Origin: Mastigamoeba balamuthi
Taxonomy: Eukaryota > Evosea > Mastigamoebida > Mastigamoebidae
Length of the DNA: 64,000 bases
NCBI GenBank assembly: GCA_902651635.1
Contig: CACRSC010000086.1
Span: 8,108-72,107 of the forward strand
Reading direction: 5' to 3'
This document shows, in pieces, positions 42,561 to 53,146 of the stretch; positions within the stretch are counted from its first letter, which is position 1, and each line of letters begins with the position of its first letter. The position numbers were made by a program, and so were the translations under genes. The notes below the pieces were generated by a model that saw nothing but the letters and a program-made list of their open reading frames with translations, did no database searches and was not told the DNA's origin.

Positions 42561-45500
42561 ATGCGACGCTCGCAGGCGCCCTCTGTGCGCAGGCAGCTCC
42601 TGCAGCTGGGCCACGCCGCTCCCCCCGGCCCAGCCCCCCTGCCCCCGTCCAAGGCGCCAGCACCGAGCCTCCCCGTCGCTGCTGCCGTCGCTGTGCCCTG
42701 CGGCGATGCGACAGCGCCCGCAGTGTCCGCCCCTGCCGCTGCCCCCGCAGCCACCGCGGCCACAGCGGCACCGCCGCAGCCCCCCGCCCAGCGCGGCGGC
42801 AGACTCTTCAGGTGCCCCTTCAAGTCGCCGGTGGCCCGTGGCGCGCCCGCGTCGGCGACGACCGCGAGGCGGGGGCCCGCAGCCCCGCAGAGCGCAAGTG
42901 ATGCGACGTCCTCCGCAAGTGGCAGTGGGAGTGGGAGTGGAAGTGGGAGTGGGAGTGGGAGTGGGAACGGACCAGCAGCAGCGCGGTGCTTCCGGGTGCT
43001 GTGGTGCGCGGCGACGCGCAAGAAGCACAAGACGTACAGCGACGGGGTGCTGGTGGTGGCCGGGGGCAGCGCGGCGCTCTACGGCGACGACGGCAGGCAG
43101 CTGGCGCGCGTGCCCAGCGCAGGCCTCGGGGCGCCTGCTGCGGCGCTGGCCCCGGGCGCCCAGCTCTCCCTCCGCGGCCGCGACGTCGAGGTCGACGCCG
43201 AGGAGCCCTACGCCGCCTTTGAGCGCGGCTCGCTCTTCGCCTCGGGCCACAGCGACGCGGTGGCCCCCGCGCACGCCCCGCAGCCCCGCAGGCTCTCGTT
43301 CCCCAAGCTCCCCGCGCCGCCTGCTGCTGCTGCTGCCCCGCGCCAGCAGGAGGCGAGGGCTGTGGTGGCCGAGGGGGCTGTGGTGCTGGGGGAGGGCGTG
43401 GCGGTGGACCCGTGGGTGGCCAAGCACCTGCGCGAGCACCAGGTGCAGGGCGTGCGCTTCATGTACGGCTGCGTGGCGCGCGGCAGGGGCGGCTGCGTCC
43501 TCGCGGACGAGATGGGGCTGGGCAAGACGCTGCAGGCCATCGCCCTCGTCTGGACGCTCGTCAAGCAGGGCGGCCGCGGCGGTAGGCCCCTCGTCGCCAA
43601 GGCCCTCGTCGTCTGCCCCAACACCCTCCTCGCCAACTGGCGCGCCGAGTTCCGCAAGTGGCTCGGCCCCGAGCGCCTCGACGTGCGCGCATTCAGATGG
43701 TCTCTCTGCCCGCCTGACTCTGCCCTGTGCGCCGCGCGCGCAGCCGCTGTTCCTGGGCGACGCGGCGGGGAAGCAGCAGTGCGAGGCCGTGCTGAGGCAG
43801 TTCGCCATCGACACGGTGCACCCGGTGCTCGTGGTCAGCTACGAGCAGCTGCGCATGCACGCAGAGGCGCTGCCCGCGGGCCTCTGCGGGCTGGTCGTCT
43901 GCGACGAGGCGCACCGCGTCAAGAACGCCGCCAGCAAGACCGCCGAGGCGCTGCGCCGCCTGGGCGCCCAGCGCACCGTCCTGCTCACGGGCACGCCCGT
44001 CCAGAACGACCTCGACGAGTTCTACGCCATGCTCGAGCTCTGCGCCCCGGGGCTCCTGGGGCCCCTCGCCGCCTTCCGCGCGACCTACGCGCGCCCCATC
44101 GCCCGCGCCTCGGACCCCGCGGCCACGCCCGAGGCCCGCGCCATCGGGGAGCAGCGGGCGGCGGAGCTGGCCAGAGTGACGTCGCAGGTGGTGCTGCGCA
44201 GGCTGAGCACGATACTCGCCGAGTACCTGCCGCCCAAGTCGGAGCTCGTCGTGCTCTGCAGGCCCACGGGCGCGCAGGCCGCGGCGTACAAGCAGTGCCT
44301 GGCGTCCAAGCGCGTGCGGCAGGCGCTGCAGGACAGCGGCGGCGCGTGCGCCCTCGAGTGCATGCAGCGCCTCGTGAAGGTGTGCAGCCACCCGGCCCTC
44401 CTGCTGCAGCGGCACGGCAAGACCGGCGACGGGGACGACGACGACGACGAGGGCGGCGTGGGCGACGCCGACGACGAGGAGGACAGGGAGCTGGCGAGGC
44501 TGCTCAGGGGCTGCGTGCCCGAGGGCTACGACGCGGGGCAGGCCGAGGACGCGCTGCCCGGGCTGAGCGGGAAGATGGCGGTGCTGGACAGGCTGCTGGC
44601 CGAGGTGCGGCAGCGGACGCAGGACAAGGTGGTGCTGATCTCGGCGTACACGCGGACGCTCGACTGGTTCGAGCGGCTCATGCGGCAGCGCGGGCACACG
44701 TACGCGCGGCTCGACGGGCAGACGGACACGGCCAAGCGGGCGCACGCCGTCGAGTGGTTCAACGGCTCGTCGCGCGACGCCTGCTTCGTGTTCCTGCTGT
44801 CGGCCAAGGCCGGGGGGCTGGGGCTGAACCTCGTGGGGGCCAACAGGCTGGTGCTCTACGAGCCCGACTGGAACCCCGCGTGGGACAGGCAGGCGATGGC
44901 CCGCGTGTGGCGCGACGGCCAGGCCAAGCCCGTGTGGATCTACAGGCTGCTGACGACGGGGACCATCGAGGAGAAGGTGTTCCAGCGGCAGATCAGCAAG
45001 CAGAGCCTCTCGCGCAACGTCGTCCTCGACCACTTCGAGGGCACGCGCGGCTTCTCGCGCGACGACCTCCGCGCCGTGTTCTCCCTCAACGAGTCCACGC
45101 TCTGCGACACGCACGACCTCATCGCCTGCGAGCGCTGCGGCAGCGGCAGCGGCAGCGGCGGTACAGCAGCGGAGGAGCGCCAGACACGGGGCGGTGCCGC
45201 GGCGGAGCAGAGGCGCACGAGCCAGGCAGAGGAGTGCGGCGTGGCGCTGGCGCAGTGCGAGCACCTGGCAGACGCGGCGGACATACCGGACCCGCTGCTG
45301 AGGGCCGCAGCCGAGTCAACGGGGGCCGTCTCGTTCACGCTCTACTTCAAGGGCGGCAGCGGCAGCAGCAGCAGCACAACGGGGGAGAAGCCAGGCGAGG
45401 CCAGCGCCACAGCAACGGAGACAAAGCAAGAGGAGGAGCCGGAACAGCACAGCAGCAGCAGCGGGGACAACAGCAATGCCGACAGGGCGGAGGACGCAAG

Positions 45501-45768
45501 AGACCATGCCGAGGATGAAGACGCCGAGGAGCAGAGCCGCGAGAGTGCCGGGGCGGAGGAGCCCACACACACGCGCGGGCCATCTCGGCGCAACAAGCGC
45601 GTGATTGTGGACAGCGACGAGGAGGAGGGCGGGTCTGAGGGCGAGAAGCGCGAGACAGAGCCGCAGAGCAAGCGAGCAAAGACACCGCCAGAGAGCAGCG
45701 GAGGCTCGGGGGCCAAGCCGCACATCACAGACCCCGACGCACTGGAGCTCTCAGACCTGGACATGTGA
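42561..45768 (+). CDS. RAD54B: RAD54B-like SNF2 DNA translocase
   Basis: Homologous-recombination motor acting with RAD51. The N-terminal RAD54B signature is clear: AARCFRVLWCAATRKKHKTY followed by SDGVLVVAGGSAALYG and LSLRGRDVEVD. The helicase motor has LADEMGLGKTLQAIAL (motif I), VVCDEAHRVKN (DEAH, II), LLTGTPVQNDLDEFYAMLE (III), FLLSAKAGGLGLNLVGANR (V) and QAMARVWRDGQAKPV (VI). One intron (donor GAC|GTGCGC at about 43683; acceptor before CCGCTGTTCCTG) removes an out-of-frame insert. A GAGTGG hexamer run (42921-42970) encodes a Ser-Gly tract. The C-terminus is acidic, with RRNKRVIVDSDEEEGG, and ends LELSDLDM. It has all motor motifs. Confidence 0.95.
42921..42972 (+). repeat. Hexamer run (AGTGGG)n coding for Ser-Gly
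   Basis: About eight tandem AGTGGG/AGTGGA units in frame, giving SGSGSG in the RAD54B N-terminal linker. Length is divisible by three, so it is tolerated. Confidence 0.85.
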
Positions 45769-46004
45769 CACCACCACTCACGCAAGGGCAGCACAGTCAC
45801 CATCTCCCGTTAGCACCCGCGCGCGCACGGATCTGGGTTCTGCTTTCTTCTCTGCTGACGTCGGCCCCCTCTGGGATCAAGCGAACCCGGCGCAAAAATC
45901 GACCCTCATTTCGCAAAGCAGCGGCCGTTTCCCGCTCTTGCAGGTGACCGCCAGACCTGCAAGATCCGCAGAAGGCCTGCGAGTGCAGCACCCCCCGAGC
46001 TAGC

Positions 46005-46836
46005 ATGGCCTCCCCCTCGAGCTGGAACTCTGCGATATGGGCAGGCGGCGCTGGAGCCCCCGGCAGCAACTGGAACGTCCCCCCGTCGCTGAGGGCGCAG
46101 GGACCCTGCCCCTCGACGGCCGGCATGGCCCCCTCGTGTCCCCCGACACCCCCTGCGCGGCCCCCCACTCCCGCGCTCACCCCCTCGCTGTTCCCCGCGA
46201 CCCCTGCGCGGCGCCTCTCGTCCCGTACGCCCCGCTGCTGGCCTCCCGCCCTTTCCGCGGATTCTCTTTTTTCGGTGTGCTCAGCCAGAGGGGGGGATTC
46301 AATTGCCGCCCTTTTTAGCGCCGGAATCGAGCATCGCGGCGGCGAGCGCGTGCGGGGCTCCCGGCGACTGCGGCGTCGGGGCGGAGGGGGCGGGGGCCGG
46401 AGGGGCAGCGCACGCGGACATGCGGGTGCTGGAGGAGCTGGCGATGGCGCGTGCGACGGCGCGGAGGCTCTACGGGCGCAGCGAGAGCCAGCAGCTGGTG
46501 CTGCGGCTGCTGCGCGACAGCCTGCGGCGCGAGCACGCCAGGGCCGGGGCGCTGCGCCAGCTGCTGCGCACGCTGCTGGGGGAGCGCCTGCGGACGGTGG
46601 TGCTCGTCGGGGGCGCCGAGGGCCCGCGGGCCGTGGCGGGCGTCGCAGGGGTGCTCTGCGCGGCGGGGCTCGAGGGCGACGTGAGCGTCGTGCGCCTCGG
46701 GGGCGACGCCGGGAGCCCGGCGACCGTGGCCTGCGCCTGCAGGACGGCCCGGCAGGCGCAGCTCCTCTGCAGGCTCATCCCGACCGCCCGCGTGGGCTCT
46801 GGCGCCCTGTCCGCCACCCTCGCCTCGGACTTCTGA
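46005..46836 (+). CDS. Unknown two-exon protein
   Basis: Exon 1 from ATG 46005 (MASPSSWNSAIWAGGAGAPG) to a GTACGC donor at about 46226; exon 2 after CTTTTTAG (about 46319) runs to the stop at 46836. Exon 1 is Pro/Ser/Ala-rich. Exon 2 encodes helices (LEELAMARATARRLYGRSES, LVLRLLRDSLRREHARAGAL) and an alpha/beta-looking end (LRTVVLVGGAEGPRAVAGVA, DVSVVRLGG). I do not recognise the family. It sits just 30 bp before the phosphate transporter and on the same strand, but the N at 46872 means the two may not be true neighbours. Confidence 0.45.
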
Positions 46837-46865
46837 TTGCTGCGCTGCATTCCCCCCCAACATGC

Positions 46866-49864
46866 ATGCACNACGACGACGCGCGCTCGTGCGTGAGCTG
46901 CAGGCGCCGCCTGCTCGCCCTCGCCGCCACCCTCAAGACCATCGTCGTCGCCGGCGTCGGCTTCTTCACAGACTCCTACGACCTCTTCGTCATGTGCGCC
47001 CTCTGCTCGCTCGTGGGGGCTGCAGGGGCTGTGCCTGGCCCTGCTGGGCTCCCCCCCTGTGCACTGACCGGTGGGAGGGTGAGGGGGGGGTGTAAATCTA
47101 GATTTTTCACACCGCCAGATGACGGCGATGACGGGCCTTTCTCGCCTTTTTCTCACAAGCGGTTAATTATTTTGCCCCCTGCCTGTGCCCCTCCCCTCTG
47201 CTCCCTGCTCGCGACGATGCCACGGACGCGCGGGGCGCAGGAACCTGCTGAACGTGGTGTTCAAGGAGAAGTACGGCAAGGCCAACTACCCCAGCGAGCG
47301 GATCAGCACGGCTGCGCTGGTGGGGGCCATCGTGGGGCAGCTCACCTTCGGCTTTGTCGCCGACGCCGTGGGCAGGCGCATCGGCATGATCATCACCACC
47401 CTCCTCCTCATCACCGGCGCCATCCTCTCGGGCGTCGGCTACGTGCGCCATCCCTCCCTTGCCCCCGTGCCACGTCGCATGTCGCATCGCATGTCGCATC
47501 GCATCACATTCCCCGTTGTGGTCATCGGGGGAGAGCACTTTTTTCCACCGGGGCGTGACATCACAGCCCCCTGTCGCGTCTCTTCTCTTTTCCTCTCTGC
47601 CACACCTGGGTGTGGGCAGATCCCAATTGAATCTGAATCTGAATCTGAATCTGAATTTAAATCTGAATCTGAATGCGAGATGTACCGGTCGAGCGCAGTG
47701 GGACGACGACGGTCCCGATTGAATCTGAATCTGAATCTGAATCTGAATGGGAGAGATGTACTGACGCGGTCGACGGCACGGCAGTGGGGAGGGACGACGA
47801 CGGGGCTGTTCTGGGCGCTGACGGTGTACCGGTTCATCCTGGGGGTGGGCATCGGGGGCGAGTACCCGTGCGCGGCGACGGTGGCTGCCGAGGGCTCGGA
47901 CGTGGAGACGCGGGAGGCCATACGGCACCGCGGGCGCACCGTCCTCCTCGTCTTCTCGATGCAGGGCGTCGGCAACCTCGCCGCCACCCTCGCCGTCCTC
48001 ATCCTCGTCGTGGCCCTCACCGAGCGCAGGCTCGAGGCCGTCTGGCGCACAGCCTTCCTCATCGGCGCCATCCCCGTCCTCGCCGTCCTCTACTCCCGCT
48101 GCAGAATCAAGGTCTCCTCCTCTCCCCCCCTCTCCCCATCACATCACATCGTCACGCCACATCACGCCACGCCTCATCACATCACACCATGTCGCATCCG
48201 ACCTCTCCCCCTCCTTTCGTTCTCCCGCGGCACCGGATGCCTCTGGCCAGCGTGCGGGACAAGGGATGAGGGTGGGGAGGGTGGTGAGCGACGAGGGTGG
48301 GGCAGCTGCGCTGTTAAAAAGTTGAATCAATTGAGAGGGGCGTGGCAGTGGCAGCGGCTGACGCGAGGGCACAGAACTCGAAGCTGTTTGAGGAGAAGAA
48401 GAGGGCAGCGCAGCACAGGCGGGAGCACCCGGACCCCCTGGCCAACATCGGGGAGCCCAAGCACGAGAGCAAGGGGGCGTCGATCCGGGTGATGCTGCGG
48501 CTGTACAAGTGGCGCATCCTGAGCGTGGCGCTGACGTGGTTCCTCTGGGACATTGTCTACTACAGCAACGGCCTCTTCTCCAGCTCCATCATCCAGGAGA
48601 TGGCCAAGAACGGCGGCATCAAGGAGACGGCCCTCTGCCAGCTCCTCCTCGTCGTCGTCGCCCTCCCCGGCTACTACGTCGCCGCCTTTATCGTCGACAA
48701 GAGGCACGCGTGCCCCTCCCCCCTGCTGCCTCATCTCTGCTCGATTCGATTGATTCGATTGATTTGCTTGATTTGCTTGATTTGCTTGATTTGCTTGATT
48801 TGCTTGGTTCGATTGATTTGATTGGAGAGAATCTGGAGGGGATTGCTGTGAGTAGAGCGAGACTGACGCAGCTGGGGGGGCCGTGCAGCTGGTGCGGGCG
48901 CAAGAGGCTGCAGTTCTGGGGGTTCATCGTGACGGGGCTGCTGCACTGCCTGGTGGGGGGGCTGTACAGCGTGCTCAAGAAGAACATCGGGGCGTTTGTG
49001 GCGCTCTACGCGCTGGTGTTCTTCTCGTACCAGTGCGGGCCCAACAGCAGCACGTTCCTCATCCCCGCCGAGATCTTCCCGACGGCGATCCGCGCCCGCG
49101 CGCACGGCTTCAGCGCGGCCTGCGGCAAGACGGGGGCGGCGGTGGGTGCCGTCGCGATGCTGCCGCTGATCAACGCGTTCGGGGGCCTGCACAGCACCAA
49201 GGGCCCCATGGTCGCCTTCTTCATCTGCGGCGGCCTCTCGCTCATCACGGCGCCGCTGACGCTGCTCGTGCCCGAGATGAGCAACAAGGCCCTGGCGACC
49301 GAGGACGAGGCGTACCGCGCCATGACGCGCGAGATGGAGCTCGAGGACCGCGCCACGGGCAAGGCGCATCTCTCGCCCTTCACCATGTCGCCCTGCGAGA
49401 CCCCCATGGCCGTCACGCCCACGACGCTCACGCCCTGCGACTCGCCCGTCGTCACGCCCTCGGCCTCGCCCTACCTCGGCGCCACGCTCTCGATGCCCAG
49501 GCCCCCGCACGCCGACCTCAGTGAGTCGTCGCAGGCGCCCCTCCGCAACCGCGACGACAGCGTCGTCTCGCTCTCGCTCTCGGTCGCCCCCGAGGCCACG
49601 AGCCTCGCCGCGGCCGTCGCGGCGGCGCAGGCCGACAAGGAGATGATGCGCAGCAGCTCCCCCATGCCCGAGACCCTCGGCAGGGGCGTCGCCCCGCTCG
49701 ACCACGAGCACGTGGCCGCCGCCGCAGGCCTCCGCTCCTCGGCGCACCTCGAGCCCTTTGCCGCCGTCACGGCCACGGGCGCAGCCGCAGCCGCAGCCGC
49801 AGCCGCCGCCCCCGAGAGGAAGGCGGGGGAGCAGGGGGAGCAGGGGGAGCAGCCCAAGCCCTGA
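46866..49864 (+). CDS. MFS phosphate:H+ symporter, PHO84/PHT1-like
   Basis: Twelve-TM inorganic phosphate transporter family. Exon 1 from ATG 46866 (codon 3 contains N46872) reads TLKTIVVAGVGFFTDSYDLF, then AT|GTGCGC joins to NLLNVVFKEKYGKANYPSER. Family words: GRRIGMIITTLLLITGAIL, RFILGVGIGGEYPCAATVAA, DIVYYSNGLFSS, FLIPAEIFPTAIRARAHGFS and GKTGAAVGA. The intron 48704-48888 is GC-AG and joins VDKS to WCGRKRLQFWGF. The C-terminal tail after TM12 is unusually long (about 180 residues): Ser/Thr/Pro-rich, then Ala-rich and ending GEQGEQPKP. Two introns carry tandem repeats. The N at the start makes the first residues uncertain. Confidence 0.9.
47629..47805 (+). repeat. Duplicated (GAATCT)n unit in transporter intron 2
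   Basis: Two units, each beginning ATTGAATCTGAATCTGAATC and ending with a GAGATGTAC word, a CAGTGGG word and ACGACGACGG. They lie at about 47629-47718 and 47720-47805. The second ends across the real acceptor (CAG|TGGGGAGGG at 47783-47792), so the first carries a decoy acceptor (GCGCAG|TGGGACG). Confidence 0.75.
48738..48826 (+). repeat. TTGATTTGC minisatellite in transporter intron
   Basis: Tandem TGATTTGCT units (five clean 9-mers) flanked by TTCGATTGATTCGATTGATT at the start and GATTGATTTGATTGG at the end, inside the GC-AG intron 48704-48888. Confidence 0.85.
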
Positions 49865-50413
49865 CAGCGGCACGAGAGCGTCGTGCCGGCAGCCGCGGCA
49901 GCAGCGCAGCAGAGAGCGGTGCTCAAGTTAAGTTAGTAACAGACGATCTATTGCACAACGCAGCAGCCTCTGGGCCACCACCCCCTCCCTCTGGCGGCCA
50001 GGCCTTGCGGGAGGACTGGGGCAGCAGAGGGCGGGTGCATTTAGCAGAGGTAGTCTTGTAGATGGGAGAACAACTCTCCCGCTTCCAGCAGGCCACAGTA
50101 GCCTGGCACAGAGTGCACGACACCATTGCTATGCCCACGAAGGACCAGAGAGACATGTGAGGGACTCACACTCGGGCGGGACATCTCAGTCTTGCAAGAC
50201 CCGTCGGTATGGACAAGAAGCAGCGTCGATTCTTTTGCACTACACTTTATCAACTCATTTACCCTCGTGGGTGTACGTCAAAGCACTCCAAATTCACGCC
50301 TTTCGGTTTTTCACGCACAGTTCGCACTTATCCATTGTTGCCGATCAGTGGATTGCCAGTACTGTGCGCCTTCATGGGTGCGAGGGAAGGAAAGCTCAGC
50401 GAGGGGGTGGGAG
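49865..50413. other. Spacer between convergent genes, nothing recognised
   Basis: About 550 bp, less GC-rich from 49930 onward. Short frames exist on both strands (for example minus 50253-50041) but show no family resemblance or codon bias like the neighbours. Confidence 0.4.
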
Positions 50414-51079
50414 TCAGGGGTGCGAGAGAAGCGGCTGGGTCTGCTCGGTGCTGGCGGAGCTCCTGCGCCAGGCGACCAAGAGGGCGACGCCGCAGCCCAC
50501 CACGAGCAGGGCGCCAGCGGGGATGAGAGTCCTCCTGGCCCTCCTGATGGGCAGCTCGTCCCAGAGGAACGGGCCCTCGGGCCACACCCCGATAAAGCCG
50601 CTGACATGGGTCGACTGGTTGCCGTCGCTCCCCGCGGGCTGGATGGGGCGCAGGACGATGTAGTCGCCCTCGTCGATGTCCGTCTGTGAGCCCAGCTCGA
50701 GCCTGTGGCGGAACGAGGAGGCAAAGGCCACGGGGGTGTTGGGTCCGTCGGGGCCGTCGAAGGACGCGTTGCAGAGTGGGCTCTCCTGGTACACGACCGA
50801 GAACTCGAGGTCCGGCGCGAACATCTGCATGAAGAGGGGGCCCGAGGCAGACGCCTGCAGGGCCAGACACTGCTCGGGGCCCAGTGGCTGGCCCTCCACA
50901 TGCTGGACCACAGGCGCCGGCGGCTTGTCCTTGGCTTCCCAGTGTGTTGCCACGAGGACCTCGAGGGCCACGCCCGCGCCCACCAGCGAGCACCCCAGCA
51001 GGAGCAGGGCCACGGGGATGAGCCACAGGGGGTGGAGGCGGGGGGCAGGAGACTGGGTGGGGCGCTGCTGCGTGTGCAT
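50414..51079 (-). CDS. Two-transmembrane protein of unknown family
   Basis: From ATG 51079 (MHTQQRPTQSPAPRLH) to SHP-stop at 50414, one exon. TM1 is LWLIPVALLLLGCSLVGAGV; TM2 is TLIPAGALLVVGCGVALLVA, near the C-terminus. About 130 residues between them contain two possible N-glycosylation sites (NAS, NQS) and several Cys. The C-terminal tail (TEQTQPLLSHP) has a dileucine-type sorting word. The layout resembles a small CD36-like or Cdc50-like arrangement, but no signature confirms either. An upstream in-frame Met at 51202 would add an unlikely leader. Confidence 0.6.
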   Translation of the reverse strand: MHTQQRPTQSPAPRLHPLWLIPVALLLLGCSLVGAGVALEVLVATHWEAKDKPPAPVVQHVEGQPLGPEQCLALQASASGPLFMQMFAPDLEFSVVYQESPLCNASFDGPDGPNTPVAFASSFRHRLELGSQTDIDEGDYIVLRPIQPAGSDGNQSTHVSGFIGVWPEGPFLWDELPIRRARRTLIPAGALLVVGCGVALLVAWRRSSASTEQTQPLLSHP

Positions 51080-51202
51080 CGTGGAGGGCAGGGGTCTCAG
51101 CACCCGCAGAGAGAAGGGCGTCTCCTGAGGAAATGTAACGGTACTGGCAAGAAGAAGAGGTAGACACACGTTGCACGTGCGTGGTGTGGACATGGAGATC
51201 AC

Positions 51203-53146
51203 GCGAATTCACCACACGTCAGCGGTCCTCAAAGCACAGGCAGTGCACAGGCAGAACGCAGGCAGATGTATCGGTGGTAGGTTGGACGACAGAGGAAAAA
51301 TGAGATTGCGTCATCGACAAAATGGAAACGTTGCTGAGACACCTCTCCCTCTGCACTGAGCTGGCACAGCAGAGGCGTTGCCAGTGCTGTCTGTGCAGTA
51401 CCTCTGGGCATACTGGCATTGTGATCAACAGAGCAGATACACCTCCAAAGAAACCCACAGTGGATCCAGGTGATACCTGTGCGGTTCCGGGCATGGGTTT
51501 TTTATCGGATTCCCGCGGGAAATGATGTTGTGAAACATGGTTCGGGTCCGGGTTCTGGAATTTGTCTGAACCCATCGGAAAGCTGGAATTGGGGTGTAAC
51601 CAGTCGGATTTCTGGGATGGGTCCTGAGCCTGGACAGTATAAACAGCAGACGTCATGGAGTGTTGAATGCCTGTTGGTGTGCCCCAGTTCACTCGAGCTT
51701 GACATTGTGCCAAAGCAGCTCGTACATGCACACTGCATGAGGCCAAGGAAAGACCAAGACCGCAGCACGCCCTTGTCATATGGCTGTCCTGCAAAACGCA
51801 GAGGGTCTCATCATGTCAATAGGGATGTCCTCTTTCAGTACCAGCTGTCCCAGCTATCACAGTACCACAGGGCTCCAAGATCACTTTTCGGGCTTCATCT
51901 TTATGTTCTGTTTGACAAAGGTGAAGAGCCAGCACTAGCAGTATGCTGCCCATTCCCCTTCCTTTACAGGAAAAAACTTGATCACTCAGTTTCCCCCACT
52001 CAGCTTCTACATTTCTGTTTTGATTTTGTGTCTTTGGAATTATTTCATTTTTCCGGTTTCAAATATTTTTCAGAGGCCCTGAGTATCCTGGGCCTCTGTT
52101 TTCCGGTTTCAAATGTGACTTTTTGCCTTTTTTCCCCCTTTTGACAGGGTTGTTTGTCGGAAATACTTAGACAAAGGGAAATTCATTATAGCTGCCATTC
52201 TTACTTAGACAAAACTAACAAAGCCAGGCATGACAGATGCCATAGTATGTGTGTGGGATGCTGCCGCTACAAGCCCATAAAACCAAGTCCACAAGTCAAC
52301 AAGCAATGAAGCCAAAGTATCTCACATGTAAAATCGAATTTCCAGCATGTTAGCAATCACAATCATGTCAGTGTCATTCTGGTGTTCTGGTTTAGGGGTT
52401 TTTTATTTAGAGCTGGATTAAAGCCAAAAGAAAGAAAAAAACCTAGTTAGGTTGAGATGAATGGACCAAAATTTGTCGCATGCACAATCGGATTTCCTGC
52501 ATGTTGGCAAACATAACTCATAACATTTTCATCGCTTTCTGGCATTTTTTCTCATTGATCTAGCTGAGTGACAAAGAAAGGAGGTTGTAAGAAAGCCCTG
52601 CAAAATTGGTGAAAAAGTAAAGATGACAGAACATGATTTTTGGATTTTATCACAGGCGAACTGTGCCAGCTCTTTGTTTTCCGAGGACATTTGGAAGCTG
52701 TGAATGAGGCTGTGAGGACCCGTGTCATGATGCTGAAGTTGTATTGAACATGCTATGTGATTCATTATACTATGCGCCCATTCAGCCTGACAGAACGTCA
52801 AGTGTGAACTAAAGCTCTTTGAACACCATCTCTCCGGAAGACAATTTTTGCCTGCTTTTTCATCCTGAGGGAGCTGGGGGTTGTGCAGTGAGGATGCTAT
52901 GTACTCACAGCCAATATTGGTGCATATCCCATCGCCCCTTCTGCGATTCGCCTGTGCCCCGGCCTGACCGAAGCGCCGTTCCGTTCTTCCTGATCTGATG
53001 TCGTTCAGGGACTAACTGACAGGGCCTGCGCCGGGGACCGCAGAGTTGAGGAAAAGTGTACCGAGTGAACCTGACGAGTGCACCTATAGTGGACGAGTTG
53101 CACCGCACCAGGCGGTTATCTGCACTTCAGCTAAAACACCTCCACC
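51203..53146. other. AT-rich repeat island upstream of expansin-like 1
   Basis: Base composition falls sharply from about 51.2 kb and stays AT-richer to about 53.0 kb. It contains repeat C (52240-52580), T-rich tracts (51990-52130) and a GGTTCGGGTCCGGGTTCTGG-type run at 51540. Frames up to about 220 codons lack family resemblance and the high-GC codon use of the real genes. No reverse transcriptase, integrase or transposase motif was seen. Confidence 0.55.
52240..52580 (+). repeat. Dispersed repeat C, copy 1
   Basis: Collinear match to the reverse complement of 61405-61720. Shared words include GCATGTTAGCAATCA, GCATGCACAATCGGATT, TTTCTGGCATTTTT and TTGATCT-GCT. Substitutions and small indels are spread evenly, so the copies are old. 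Neither copy encodes anything recognisable. Confidence 0.75.

Noticed and set aside
48738-48826. CRISPR-like repeat array
   Set aside because: Units are head-to-tail 9-mers without spacers, inside an intron of a eukaryotic gene.
51470-52144. 224-codon plus-strand gene
   Set aside because: Composition is AT-rich, unlike every supported gene here; no signal, domain or homologous copy in repeat C's partner locus.
51203-53000. Retrotransposon or DNA transposon coding region in the AT-rich island
   Set aside because: No reverse transcriptase, integrase, capsid or transposase motif seen in any frame; only non-coding repeat similarity.
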